Shown: positions 24,717-33,184 of the stretch, piece by piece
How the letters are laid out: each line of letters begins with the position of its first letter
Numbering within the stretch: position 1 is the first letter of the stretch
Assembly: GCA_964637485.1 (NCBI GenBank)
Contig: CAZWUU010000001.1
Coordinates: forward strand, 1 to 46,451
Length of the DNA: 46,451 bases
Source: C7867-002 sp964637485
GTDB lineage: Bacteria > Patescibacteriota > Minisyncoccia > Phycocordibacterales > PALSA-1337
Direction of reading: 5' to 3'
Position numbers and translations under genes: made by a program
The notes under the pieces: generated by a model
The model's database searches: none
Told to the model about the DNA's origin: nothing
The model's input: the letters and a program-made list of their open reading frames with translations, nothing else

Positions 24717-25751
24717 ATGAAAAAAGCATGGAGCATATCCAAAGTAAGAATGTTTATCGATGGTCTTGCCATGTATTTGGGCGCAAACACTTCTCATATA
24801 GATGCCGTCAGATATTCGTTGGCAGGAGTTCGCTGTAAGGAGAAGGATGCAAATGATGTAATCATTCCCATAATGCGCGGAGCATCTCTCAGCCATGTTC
24901 TCAAAGAGGAAATGGGTCTATCGGCGCAATTCGTGGGAATTATAAAGGCCGGAGAATTGTCCGGCAATCTACATGAAGCTCTAGAACATGTATCCGAGAT
25001 TATCAGAACCAGAGAAGATCTGAAGAGGAAGATCATTGGCGCAATGATATATCCTGGCGTAATCTTTATTTTCTCTTGCGCAGTGTTGTACGGGATTCTG
25101 ACATATGTTTTGCCACAGATACTGCCGCTTCTGAAGGATCTCGGAGATGAATTACCGCCACTCACAAATTTGGTTGTGTGGTTATCAGAATTTGTAGGTC
25201 AATATTTATACCTGTGCATTATTGCAGTCGCGCTTACCCTTTTTATTACCCGCCTGCTGTTCAGGCGAAGTTCGAGATTTCGGTGGTCTGTTTGCGGGAT
25301 TATAGAAAACACTCCAGTTATAGGACGTATCTATGTCTGTAATTCCATGTTTATCTTTTATTCATCGTTGGGAAAATTGCTATCTTCAAAAATGAGAATT
25401 GAAGACGCTATAAATTATGCCGGACAGTCCATATGGCTTGATACGTTGCGTCACAGTGTATTGCAAAAAATACCTCTTATTAAATCGGGTACATCTCTTA
25501 CCGTGCTAGTCAGAGAATCAGATCCGATATTTAATAAAGCACTTCTATTAGCGGGCGAGCGATCTGGCAATCTGGATCGATCATTTACAAAGATTGGTGA
25601 ATTATATTTTGAGCAGGTAAGTAATGCCTTACGCAAACTAACTGCGCTTGTCGAGCCGATAATCATGATATTTATGGGTTTTCTGGTTGGCACAATTGTA
25701 ATAGCCATAATGCTGCCTCTATATGATATATCGAAAAATCTTCAACAATAA
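24717..25751 (+). CDS. Type IV pilus inner-membrane platform protein (PilC/GspF family)
   Basis: The protein has 344 residues. Two cytoplasmic GspF domains are visible, the first with GASLSHVLKEEMGLS and GIIKAGELSGNLHEALEHVSE, the second with GTSLTVLVRESDPIFNKALL and LAGERSGNLDRSFTKIGELY. Three membrane segments lie at about residues 108-138, 150-180 and 305-335. It couples the ATPase to pilin polymerisation. It starts 3 nt after the ATPase gene and overlaps the next gene by 29 bp. The first cytoplasmic domain is shorter than in model PilC proteins. Confidence 0.9.
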   Translation: MKKAWSISKVRMFIDGLAMYLGANTSHIDAVRYSLAGVRCKEKDANDVIIPIMRGASLSHVLKEEMGLSAQFVGIIKAGELSGNLHEALEHVSEIIRTREDLKRKIIGAMIYPGVIFIFSCAVLYGILTYVLPQILPLLKDLGDELPPLTNLVVWLSEFVGQYLYLCIIAVALTLFITRLLFRRSSRFRWSVCGIIENTPVIGRIYVCNSMFIFYSSLGKLLSSKMRIEDAINYAGQSIWLDTLRHSVLQKIPLIKSGTSLTVLVRESDPIFNKALLLAGERSGNLDRSFTKIGELYFEQVSNALRKLTALVEPIIMIFMGFLVGTIVIAIMLPLYDISKNLQQ

Positions 25752-27141
25752 GGGTTTTCAATCTGTTGAAATAGTCGTGAGTTTAGCTTTGTTGTCTCTG
25801 TTTATTCCTGCGATCATTGTTTTACAAGATGGTACGGAAGATATGATTGATAGAGCATATAACAGATCCTTACTTTTAAAGGCATTTGCAAGCACTACGG
25901 TCGATTTTTTTGCGATTCATTATGGTACGAGCTCAAGACAAACTATATCTATTCCAAATCAGGCAATAAGTTTGACCCTGAATATCGACAAGCGCAAATT
26001 CGGTAACCTTTTCGATGAATATGTATATCGCTTAGAGGGTCTAGGTGAGCGTGCAATGTTTTCAGAAATTAGAATCAGATCACCATCTGATATTGTATCA
26101 GGGGTACCGGTATGTTCAGTTGATTATATTAATAATTATTTGATTGGTTCGAGAAAATATTATGAGGGCATGAATAATCAGACTATTCGCCCTGTTGTGA
26201 AGCAGATCAATCTGCCTATTAGCAGCAACTTGATTCCTACCGCATTTGTCATATCGGGCGATATGCTCTACACAACTTTCGATACGGCAGAGGCTCTGGA
26301 TCCTGATATCATCATCTTCGACATATCAGATAGTAATAATCCTATAGTTTTAAGTTACTTGCATACCGGTCCGGGTCTAAGTGATCTTGTTAAATATGGT
26401 GATTATGTATTCGGCTCGGCGGCAAGTAGTGCGTATCAGCTTCATATAATTGATGTATCTTCGCCTGATAATCCATTTCTTGCGAAGCGATATAAATTGC
26501 CCATGCCCAGAGCGAACAGTAGTGCACCTTTCGCCACATCCATTTTCCTGAATGATAAGAATCTCTATGTTGGAACATATAAATGGGAAGGCCAAGAATT
26601 GAATGTGATAGACATAGGAAATCCGATAAATCCAAATTTCCGATATGGTTTCGAAACGGGCGGAAAGATCTCCCAAATATATCTGCTGGATAAATCATTA
26701 CATCTGGCGTCCTCTGACACATACCAATATAGAATGATAAAAACCGAAGATGGTTTACCGACTGCATTAGTGTCAGAGCTGGCGCCGTCTGGGTACGAAA
26801 GACAGGAAGGAAAGGTCGTGAGCGTGTTCGAAGACAGATACTACTTTGGTCGGACGAATGGAGGGTTCAATATCGTTGATGATAAGGAATTTTTCGAAAT
26901 ATTCGGTAGTCGCGAACTAGATGTTCCAAGTGGTGTGTATGGAATCATGGCAGACAGATATCATGTTTATGTTTTGTCACGCGAACGAGGTCAGGAGTTA
27001 TCAATATTCGAAAGAAGAAATTTCACTCTGAAAACATCTGTCGATATAAGCGATAGTGTATCTACAATGTCGTGTAGTAATTCAAGTATCTATCTATTAT
27101 CCGCAACAAGACCAACTCTATATGAGATGTCCTTCCAATAA
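25723..27141 (+). CDS. Prepilin-like protein fused to an LVIVD-type beta-propeller
   Basis: The protein has 472 residues. The N-terminus is a class III/type IVa prepilin signal: a short basic leader, then Gly11 before Phe12-Gln-Ser-Val-Glu16, followed by a hydrophobic helix (IVVSLALLSLFIPAIIV). After about 160 residues of pilin-like sequence, repeats of about 45 residues appear with IIIFDISDSNNPI, LHIIDVSSPDNPF and LNVIDIGNPINPN, the pattern of LVIVD-repeat beta-propellers. Processing by a prepilin peptidase should release the leader and allow assembly into the pilus, perhaps as a tip adhesin; that is inference. No peptidase is in the window. The start overlaps the platform gene. Confidence 0.83.
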   Translation: MIYRKIFNNKGFQSVEIVVSLALLSLFIPAIIVLQDGTEDMIDRAYNRSLLLKAFASTTVDFFAIHYGTSSRQTISIPNQAISLTLNIDKRKFGNLFDEYVYRLEGLGERAMFSEIRIRSPSDIVSGVPVCSVDYINNYLIGSRKYYEGMNNQTIRPVVKQINLPISSNLIPTAFVISGDMLYTTFDTAEALDPDIIIFDISDSNNPIVLSYLHTGPGLSDLVKYGDYVFGSAASSAYQLHIIDVSSPDNPFLAKRYKLPMPRANSSAPFATSIFLNDKNLYVGTYKWEGQELNVIDIGNPINPNFRYGFETGGKISQIYLLDKSLHLASSDTYQYRMIKTEDGLPTALVSELAPSGYERQEGKVVSVFEDRYYFGRTNGGFNIVDDKEFFEIFGSRELDVPSGVYGIMADRYHVYVLSRERGQELSIFERRNFTLKTSVDISDSVSTMSCSNSSIYLLSATRPTLYEMSFQ

Positions 27142-27289
27142 AAAATATGGCTTTACATTGATCGAAATGCTCATATACGTGCTCTTGTTGTCGTTTGTCA
27201 TGGTGCTTCTATTCCAGTTCGCTAATGTCGTGATGAAAAAGAGTACAAATAATGAAAACAAAATCTACAGGGGATTATCTATCTTGTGA
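27122..27289 (+). CDS. Very short type IV prepilin-like protein
   Basis: The protein has 55 residues. It has a leader MRCPSNKKYG, then FTLIEMLIYV with Glu at +5, and a hydrophobic helix to about residue 36, then only about 20 residues. It is therefore almost only the N-terminal helix and lacks a globular head. The prepilin cleavage signal is perfect. The gene overlaps its upstream neighbour by 20 bp and its downstream neighbour by 38 bp in another frame. It may be a truncated remnant or a genuine helix-only minor pilin. Confidence 0.72.
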   Translation: MRCPSNKKYGFTLIEMLIYVLLLSFVMVLLFQFANVVMKKSTNNENKIYRGLSIL

Positions 27290-27539
27290 AGGATTCATAA
27301 TGATTTCGCTCGTTATTTCCATCAGTTCATTCTTGTTGATGATATCGAGTATGAATATGCTTTCAGCACTATATTACTCAGACATGGTCAATAGACAAGA
27401 GTTTCGAATTCAAAAGAAGTTTAATGTTGCCGTATGTGAACAGATCAAGGAAATACTATCGCAAAGAAAGGATGTGTATAAGAAAAGTGTGATTTATAAA
27501 GAAATTGATTGTCTTGTCGAGACAACTCAAAATATATGA
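27252..27539 (+). CDS. Minor pseudopilin-like protein lacking Glu5
   Basis: The protein has 95 residues. The leader ends ...SCEG and the following hydrophobic segment is FIMISLVISISSFLLMISSM, so the residue at +5 after the presumed cleavage site is Ser, not Glu. Loss of Glu5 is known for tip pseudopilins of the GspK/PilX kind, which cap the fibre. The rest is a short amphipathic helix and two cysteines (AVCEQI, IDCLVE) that could pair. It overlaps the genes on both sides, the downstream one by ATGA. Assignment rests on context and the signal segment only. Confidence 0.65.
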   Translation: MKTKSTGDYLSCEGFIMISLVISISSFLLMISSMNMLSALYYSDMVNRQEFRIQKKFNVAVCEQIKEILSQRKDVYKKSVIYKEIDCLVETTQNI

Positions 27540-28015
27540 TACCTAATATGATCGATAATAATAAAGGATTTACGTTGATAGAGATATTAATAGTTATTGG
27601 AATTATGGCGATTCTGGCTTCTATTATGCTAGTGGCTGTGAATCCATCTCGTCAATTCAAGGTGGCGCGCGATACACAGAGAATGTCAAATTTGAACGCT
27701 TTGTTGAATGCAATCCATGAAAATATAAGTGAGAATAAGGGCGATTTTGTCTGTAATGGAAGTACTAGAAATATTTCTAGTACTCCCTTGCTTGTTAAAT
27801 ATGGTGCGGGATATCCAGATTATGAGGGAGATATAGCTAGTTGTTTAGTACCAAATTATATATCTGGCCTTCCATGGAATCCGGGCAATAGCGCCTACTA
27901 TTTTTCCAGCACCACTGACTATAATACGGGGTATGAATTGTTCAGAGATACCGATGGGCGTCTCGTGGCAAGTTCATCAGGAGAAATCAGTAAAACCATT
28001 CTAGTTAAGCGTTAG
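27536..28015 (+). CDS. Type IV pilin (probable major pilin)
   Basis: The protein has 159 residues from ATG 27536, whose ATGA overlaps the upstream stop; ATG 27548 is an alternative. The leader ends DNNKG and the mature protein would start FTLIEILIVIGIMAILASI with Glu at +5. The helix continues into NPSRQFKVARDTQRMSNLNALLNAI, then a small globular domain with two cysteines (FVCNG and ASCLVPN) likely to form a disulfide. The size fits a major pilin. A short inverted repeat in the coding DNA (AGTACTAGAAATATTTCTAG) makes a hairpin near codon 80. Confidence 0.88.
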   Translation: MIPNMIDNNKGFTLIEILIVIGIMAILASIMLVAVNPSRQFKVARDTQRMSNLNALLNAIHENISENKGDFVCNGSTRNISSTPLLVKYGAGYPDYEGDIASCLVPNYISGLPWNPGNSAYYFSSTTDYNTGYELFRDTDGRLVASSSGEISKTILVKR

Positions 28016-28018
28016 ACA

Positions 28019-28027
28019 TGATAAAGT
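28019..28027 (+). promoter_or_regulatory. Extended -10 of carboxypeptidase gene, leaderless type
   Basis: TGA-TAAAGT ends 6 nt before the GTG start at 28034 and just after the pilin stop codon, so it is an internal promoter at the end of the pilus operon. Confidence 0.45.
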
Positions 28028-28033
28028 TAATGA

Positions 28034-29011
28034 GTGATAAGCGAACATAGAAATCTGATTGCTGCCACTGCTCTTGCTCTCACGATATTGGGTTTTTTCT
28101 CGGGCTTAAAGTATGCAGAGTGGGAATCACAGAGAAACATTGCGGAAAATAAGACGAAGAATGTCAGGATGCCTGAGCAAATAGTCGAGGACATGCTCTC
28201 CAAGGAAAAGGTTCTGGAAACTGAAGATGGTTACTTTAGTACCACTACCAAACCAGTCATAAAAAATGAAACCAAGAACGAATTGCCTGTAAACGCCATA
28301 TCTGCTGAAGCATATATTGTAGGGAATCTAAGGACAGGAAAGATCATAATGGAAAAAAATCCGGATAGGGTACTGCCGGTCGCATCAATGTCAAAACTTG
28401 TCACAGCTCTTGTGGCGACCAGAATATATTCGAGCTCAACTCAAATATTAGTCACAAGGGATGTTACTGCAGTACCGCCGGATGTGAGTGGTATAAAAGA
28501 AGGAGAAGCATACACTCTCCACGAACTGCTCCATCCGTTGCTCATGAGTTCGTCAAATATTGCCGGCGAAGCCATAGCCTCATCGAGTGACAGAACGGAA
28601 TTTTTAGGTCTCATGTCTGAATATGCGTGGGAAATAGGGATGCCAAGTTCCTATATTGCTGATCCTACCGGCCTAAGCGAGAATAATTCTGCGACTGCCA
28701 GGGGATTTTTCGGTCTTGCCAGATATATTCTCCGGGAGGAGCCGGAGATCATGAAGATAACTACCATACCAAGTATAAAGCTTGCATCTACTACAGGTCA
28801 TGGAGAAAAGAACATTCCAAATATTCATCCATTTGTTAATGATAAATTATTCTTGGGAGGGAAGACTGGAAGAACCAATGCGGCCATGGATACGATGCTC
28901 ACGGTCTTGGATATAAAAGGCGAACCGATAGGTATCGTTGTGCTTCGTTCAAGAGATCGGATGAGAGATACGAGTTGGCTAGTTGAGGAACTTACTCAAA
29001 CCAGCTTCTGA
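28034..29011 (+). CDS. D-alanyl-D-alanine carboxypeptidase, S11 family
   Basis: The protein has 325 residues from a GTG start. Residues about 8-24 are an N-terminal membrane anchor. The penicillin-binding motifs are complete: S118-M-S-K121 (SxxK), S173-S-N175 (SxN) and K277-T-G279 (KTG). These serine peptidases trim the terminal D-Ala of peptidoglycan stem peptides outside the membrane. The C-terminal domain of DacA is absent. The gene closes the pilus cluster and overlaps the end of the convergent phosphomannomutase gene by 20 bp. Confidence 0.92.
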   Translation: MISEHRNLIAATALALTILGFFSGLKYAEWESQRNIAENKTKNVRMPEQIVEDMLSKEKVLETEDGYFSTTTKPVIKNETKNELPVNAISAEAYIVGNLRTGKIIMEKNPDRVLPVASMSKLVTALVATRIYSSSTQILVTRDVTAVPPDVSGIKEGEAYTLHELLHPLLMSSSNIAGEAIASSSDRTEFLGLMSEYAWEIGMPSSYIADPTGLSENNSATARGFFGLARYILREEPEIMKITTIPSIKLASTTGHGEKNIPNIHPFVNDKLFLGGKTGRTNAAMDTMLTVLDIKGEPIGIVVLRSRDRMRDTSWLVEELTQTSF

Positions 29012-29747
29012 TGAGCTTTTCTGTTTCAAACGGATCGGCAACTTGTACGCAATCTATGCCGGTAGCCTTGGCTGGGTAATCATTGCCTCCATAAAATAGA
29101 GCGTCACCCACATACAGCATTTCTTTTATAGGTATATGCAAATGTTCCTCTAGCTTATGTATGCCATAAGCCTTATTGATGCCTTTCTTAGTGATATCTA
29201 TAGATGTTGCGCCACCGATTCTTACATCGAACCCTTGCAATTTATCTGTTATATACGATGCAATTTTTTGCCTCTTTGATCTATCCGGATCCCACTTTTC
29301 TTTTAAAACGAGTGGAGCTTCCTGACCTAGTCCTGAAAAGGTTATTTGTGACCCTCTGTCTTCTATGAGTTCGCCGAAAATTTTCTCTGGTGGTTCATAC
29401 TGAGCCAGTCGCAGAGCATTTTTTATCAATCTAATGATATTTTTTCTTTCATCTGCTGGTATTTCCTCGTTATATAGTTCTGTCCAGTTGCCCTTCCAAA
29501 TGTAGAACTTGGTGCCAGATGTGGGTAATAAATAGAGATTCGAAAATCCATCTGTACTGTTTGGTAAGGATGCAATAAATTGAGTTTTGAATTGCGGAAA
29601 ACCGCCTCCGGAAATAACCGCAACTTTTATCTGCTTTATGAGATCGGATACCAGTACCGACATATTATGAGTCATTGGCTGTTTCGATGGAGCGAGTGTT
29701 CCATCTAGGTCGAAAATAACAAGCTTTTTACCTTGCAGGGAAGACAT
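28992..29747 (-). CDS. HAD-superfamily phosphomannomutase, eukaryote (alpha-PMM) type
   Basis: The protein has 251 residues, the length of eukaryotic PMM. It begins with the HAD nucleophile motif VIFDLDGTLAPSKQ (Asp13, Asp15), then AVISGGGFPQF, and has ITFSGLGQ and RIGGATSIDITKKGINKAYG, matching the PMM segments that hold the phosphosugar. Near the C-terminus MLYVGDALFYGGNDYPA matches the Mg-binding GD...GGND loop of PMM1/2. The reaction would be mannose-1-phosphate to mannose-6-phosphate. A simple HAD-IIB phosphatase is the main alternative. It starts 1 nt after the tandem GH130 gene, supporting a mannose role. Confidence 0.8.
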   Translation of the reverse strand: MSSLQGKKLVIFDLDGTLAPSKQPMTHNMSVLVSDLIKQIKVAVISGGGFPQFKTQFIASLPNSTDGFSNLYLLPTSGTKFYIWKGNWTELYNEEIPADERKNIIRLIKNALRLAQYEPPEKIFGELIEDRGSQITFSGLGQEAPLVLKEKWDPDRSKRQKIASYITDKLQGFDVRIGGATSIDITKKGINKAYGIHKLEEHLHIPIKEMLYVGDALFYGGNDYPAKATGIDCVQVADPFETEKLIRSWFE

Positions 29748-29748
29748 T

Positions 29749-31653
29749 TTATATCTCCATCATTTTTAGGAGTTTTGCCAGCTTGATCGTAGCGACACCG
29801 ATCACATAATCAGCTGCACCGTAATACATATATACCGTACCTTTTCTGATGGTTAGTCCGCAGGGGAATACCACGTTCGGAACTACACCCTTATGTTCAT
29901 ATTCTTCTTGAGGTTCGAATAGGGGAATACCCGTCCTAGCCCTAACAATGGTTGGATCTTTTAGATCCAGTAACACCGCTCCGACTCGATAAGTAGTACT
30001 CCAAGATACCCCATGATACAAAAGTAGCCAGCCGTCCTTTGTTTTTACTGGCGGAGTTGAAATTCCGACTTTTCCGCCATCCCACATACCTTTTCTTGGA
30101 GAGATAATCTCAATACATTGAGTGACTCGCTCCTTCGAAAAATCCAGAGTTTTTACAAAATCAGCACATACGCTCTCGTGTACTCTGTGAAATACCATAT
30201 ACATGCCATTTACTTTTTCTGGCAGAATGGCAGCGTCTTTATCTGGAACGCCGTCCGGTGTTATAGCTTCAGGTTTTGACCATGCGCTCCATTTACGCGC
30301 GGTGAAGTCATTTACGCTGATTGATGAGACCGCAACTCTTGGTGTGGTCCCATTATATCCAGTGTATGTCATATATATGCGATCACCGATTCGCATAAAT
30401 CTAGGATCTTCAACACCGTAATTATCGCCACCGCCATCCTTCAATTCGAATTTTTCTCTGGCGAAATATACGGGTTTGTCAGATCTGTAATCTATAGAAA
30501 ATCCGTCGCATGATTCTGCATATCCGAATGTAGAAATATTACCCTTTGCTACCGCTCGATAGAAAATACATGTCTTTCCATCTATGTCTATAGAAGCAGG
30601 ATTGATTGTGCCATCCTGTTCCCATAAGACACCCGGTCGAGGAGCGATGATAGGATTACCTGGAAATCTGACCAAAGACTTTTTCTCTTCAGTTCCGATG
30701 CTGTGGAGTAGGCTATCTAGAGGAATAGTAGCCATGGCTACATGAGTGTCAGTTGCACCGTAATAGACTTCCAGATTTCTACCATTTATGAGAGCACCGC
30801 TTGGAAATATGGTATGCGGCACTTGTCCCACATGCTCGTAATACATTTCTGGCACCATAAATGGACCCTTGGTTCTGCCTATGATACGTCTCGGATTCTC
30901 CAAATCTAGTAAAAGAACTTCTACTCCGAAGACATGATCCGGACGTCCGTATCTCTGAATATGGCAATAAACAACAACCCATCCCTTAGAAGTTTTGACC
31001 GGAGGAGCACCTAATTCGAGATGGTCATCTGGGAGCCTTCTGATGTGCAGTTTGTGAGCATCGACATTCGACAGCCAATCCTTCCAATAATTTGCTGACC
31101 ACATGTCTTCCGGTTTATCGAATTCAGCATAACAAATATCGGATGGCTTTCTGTCCGTGTTTATAGTAACGAGTGTGGCGTATTTTCCGTCAATTTTTTC
31201 TGGAAACATTGCCATTCCTTTTGCATTGAATGGCGTGACTAGGTGCTTGCTTTCGATACTCTTCAAATCTTTAGAAACAGCGACTGCAACTTTTATGTTG
31301 TCTGCTCCGTAAGGAAAACCACCGAGAGCTGTATAAAAAATGTAGTATTTTCCACCGACTTTGGACACGCGAGGATCCTCACAGCCGTAACGATCAAAGT
31401 CAGAATCAGGCAAGATGAGCATTTCTCTGTCCTCAAACTTTATGCCGTCCTTGGAAACCGCTCTGGCTATAACAGACGTCGATGGGTGGTCCGGCTTCAA
31501 TAGATCTGGCTCAGACATGGCTCGATAGAGCATGGTCATCTCCTTTTTTCCGGTCATGATAGGGCAGCCGTTAAATGCCGCTGCCGCTTCCCAAGGATGT
31601 TCTTTTACTGGCGAAATCAGCGGATTGAACTCCGATCGTGTGACTGTAAACAT
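29749..31653 (-). CDS. Tandem GH130 protein (two beta-mannoside phosphorylase-type domains fused)
   Basis: The protein has 634 residues, about twice a single GH130 enzyme. Domain 1 spans about residues 1-318 and domain 2 about 325-634. Each has a five-bladed propeller-type pattern, an LYRA/FYRA segment with the family's phosphate-site Arg, and the catalytic EDPR motif at residues 92-95 and 415-418. Each ends with a matching YEH.G.VP....FP.G stretch followed by VYYGA/MYYGA. GH130 enzymes phosphorolyse or transfer beta-1,2- or beta-1,4-mannosyl residues, releasing mannose-1-phosphate. No signal peptide is present, so it should be cytosolic. Linkage preference cannot be read from sequence. Confidence 0.88.
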   Translation of the reverse strand: MFTVTRSEFNPLISPVKEHPWEAAAAFNGCPIMTGKKEMTMLYRAMSEPDLLKPDHPSTSVIARAVSKDGIKFEDREMLILPDSDFDRYGCEDPRVSKVGGKYYIFYTALGGFPYGADNIKVAVAVSKDLKSIESKHLVTPFNAKGMAMFPEKIDGKYATLVTINTDRKPSDICYAEFDKPEDMWSANYWKDWLSNVDAHKLHIRRLPDDHLELGAPPVKTSKGWVVVYCHIQRYGRPDHVFGVEVLLLDLENPRRIIGRTKGPFMVPEMYYEHVGQVPHTIFPSGALINGRNLEVYYGATDTHVAMATIPLDSLLHSIGTEEKKSLVRFPGNPIIAPRPGVLWEQDGTINPASIDIDGKTCIFYRAVAKGNISTFGYAESCDGFSIDYRSDKPVYFAREKFELKDGGGDNYGVEDPRFMRIGDRIYMTYTGYNGTTPRVAVSSISVNDFTARKWSAWSKPEAITPDGVPDKDAAILPEKVNGMYMVFHRVHESVCADFVKTLDFSKERVTQCIEIISPRKGMWDGGKVGISTPPVKTKDGWLLLYHGVSWSTTYRVGAVLLDLKDPTIVRARTGIPLFEPQEEYEHKGVVPNVVFPCGLTIRKGTVYMYYGAADYVIGVATIKLAKLLKMMEI

Positions 31654-31658
31654 GATTT

Positions 31659-32804
31659 TTAATTCTTATTAACGTTGCCGTATTCCACCAACCATTGAAG
31701 CAACGGTTCTAGGGGAGTTTTGGCTATGCAGGTGTGTTTGTCTCCACCTCCATAATAAACTAATAAATTATCATCTTTGATGACGGCACCGGACGCATAT
31801 ACCACTCCAGGCTTGCCGTCATTCTCATAATGCATGTCCGGTGACAAAATGGGTTCAGGGGAGCGGTACAGTATTCTTGTCGGATCATTCAAATCCAATA
31901 TCATTGCACCGACTTTATAACCAACCACATTGTTCGGGTTTCTGGTGTCTATGGCGTGATATAGGAGTAACCAACCCAAGCGAGTTCTAAGAGGTGGAGC
32001 TCCTGCTCCGCGAACTCGTTCATCCCAGTAACCAATTCTGGACTTGTCCTTATATCCTCCGCCCCCATGATCTCCGAGACTTTCAATCTTGGGCGCCATC
32101 TCCGGAGAATCGACATAAGCGACAAGAATTCTCGGTGCAATTCCATGCAAAATGGCATACTTTCCGTTAATTTTTTCTGGAAAGAGGACCCAATTCTTCG
32201 CACGAGACTTTGCCGGGGATATGAGGACTGGCCTTCTCCATTTCCATTTTCTAACCTTGAGATCGTTTTCGAGAATTGAAGTGACACCTATGCGCATATT
32301 AGCCCATCCTCCGAACGCGGTGTATGTCATATATATGCGGTCGCCGATTTTTACGACTCTTGGATCTTCAGTACCGCCCCAACCACCGCCCGATTCATAA
32401 GCAGATCGGTCGAATTTTTTCGGCCCTGTTGCATCCTCAGGTTCAGGTATTCCTAATCCTGGTTCAGGGCTGAAAACGGGGTACATAGATCTTTCCACGA
32501 AGTATAATCCGTCATCTGAAACCGCATGACCGACTCTAGATAATCCGTCGCTCCCTATGGCTCTATAGAAAAGATGAACTCGTCCTTCGTTGTCCATGAC
32601 TGCACCTGGATTAAATGCTCCTTCAGTCTCCCAATAATTATGATTTTGTGGCGAGAGAATAGGATTATTAGAATGTCTGGCTAAGTCGTATCTCTTTCTG
32701 TAGACGATTTTTACGCTAAATCTGATGAGAGCATAGGCGCAGACGATAAAAACTATTATTGCCGCGGCCAATGTAAGAGTTGATATGATAGCTGAAATAT
32801 TCAT
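31659..32804 (-). CDS. Membrane-anchored GH130 family protein
   Basis: The protein has 381 residues from ATG 32804; a TTG one codon earlier is possible. One transmembrane helix at about residues 5-32 (LTLAAAIIVFIVCAYALI) is followed by basic KIVYRKRYDLAR, so by the positive-inside rule the catalytic domain should face the cytoplasm. The GH130 domain shows AFNPGAVMD, LFYRAIGSDGLS, GGTEDPRVVKIGDRIYMTY with the catalytic Asp, and LLVYYGGGDKHTCIA. It is probably a mannoside phosphorylase or transferase held at the membrane. It lies 3 nt after the isomerase gene and 5 nt before the tandem GH130 gene. Confidence 0.85.
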   Translation of the reverse strand: MNISAIISTLTLAAAIIVFIVCAYALIRFSVKIVYRKRYDLARHSNNPILSPQNHNYWETEGAFNPGAVMDNEGRVHLFYRAIGSDGLSRVGHAVSDDGLYFVERSMYPVFSPEPGLGIPEPEDATGPKKFDRSAYESGGGWGGTEDPRVVKIGDRIYMTYTAFGGWANMRIGVTSILENDLKVRKWKWRRPVLISPAKSRAKNWVLFPEKINGKYAILHGIAPRILVAYVDSPEMAPKIESLGDHGGGGYKDKSRIGYWDERVRGAGAPPLRTRLGWLLLYHAIDTRNPNNVVGYKVGAMILDLNDPTRILYRSPEPILSPDMHYENDGKPGVVYASGAVIKDDNLLVYYGGGDKHTCIAKTPLEPLLQWLVEYGNVNKN

Positions 32805-32807
32805 CAA

Positions 32808-33176
32808 TTACTTATTTTCGGCAGTCCTGCCGTATTTATCCTCAAGTCTCACAATATCCTTTTCATCGAAATCTCCGTAAGCCAGTTCGACGAATACTAG
32901 AATATTTTTACCTCCAATAACGCGATGATTAATTCTTCGAGGTATATAACATACACTTCCTTTTGTAAGTGGGATTTTTTCATCACCGATGACAGCTACT
33001 CCATCGCCAGAAACAATGAACCAATGTTCATCTCTCTCATTGTGATATTGAAGACTGAGTGCTTCCCCTGGGTTTACAGAAATAATTTTAGCCATGCCCG
33101 GAATATTTACTCCGTCCATGAGCCATAATTCCTCACCCCAAGGCCGAATATCTTTGTAAGTCTTGGGCGCAACCAT
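32808..33176 (-). CDS. Cupin mannose-6-phosphate isomerase, type II
   Basis: The protein has 122 residues from ATG 33176; an ATG two codons upstream lies too close to the -10 box. The family pattern PWGEELWL, SLQYHNERDEHWFIVSG and IPRRINHRV gives metal ligands Gln43, His45, Glu50 and His84, and the end ELAYGDFDEKDIVRLEDKYG is typical of the isomerase half of bifunctional ManC/AlgA. The nucleotidyltransferase half is absent, so no GDP-mannose is made by this protein. It would interconvert mannose-6-P and fructose-6-P. It is the first gene of the mannose cluster. Confidence 0.88.
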   Translation of the reverse strand: MVAPKTYKDIRPWGEELWLMDGVNIPGMAKIISVNPGEALSLQYHNERDEHWFIVSGDGVAVIGDEKIPLTKGSVCYIPRRINHRVIGGKNILVFVELAYGDFDEKDIVRLEDKYGRTAENK

Positions 33177-33184
33177 GTACATAA

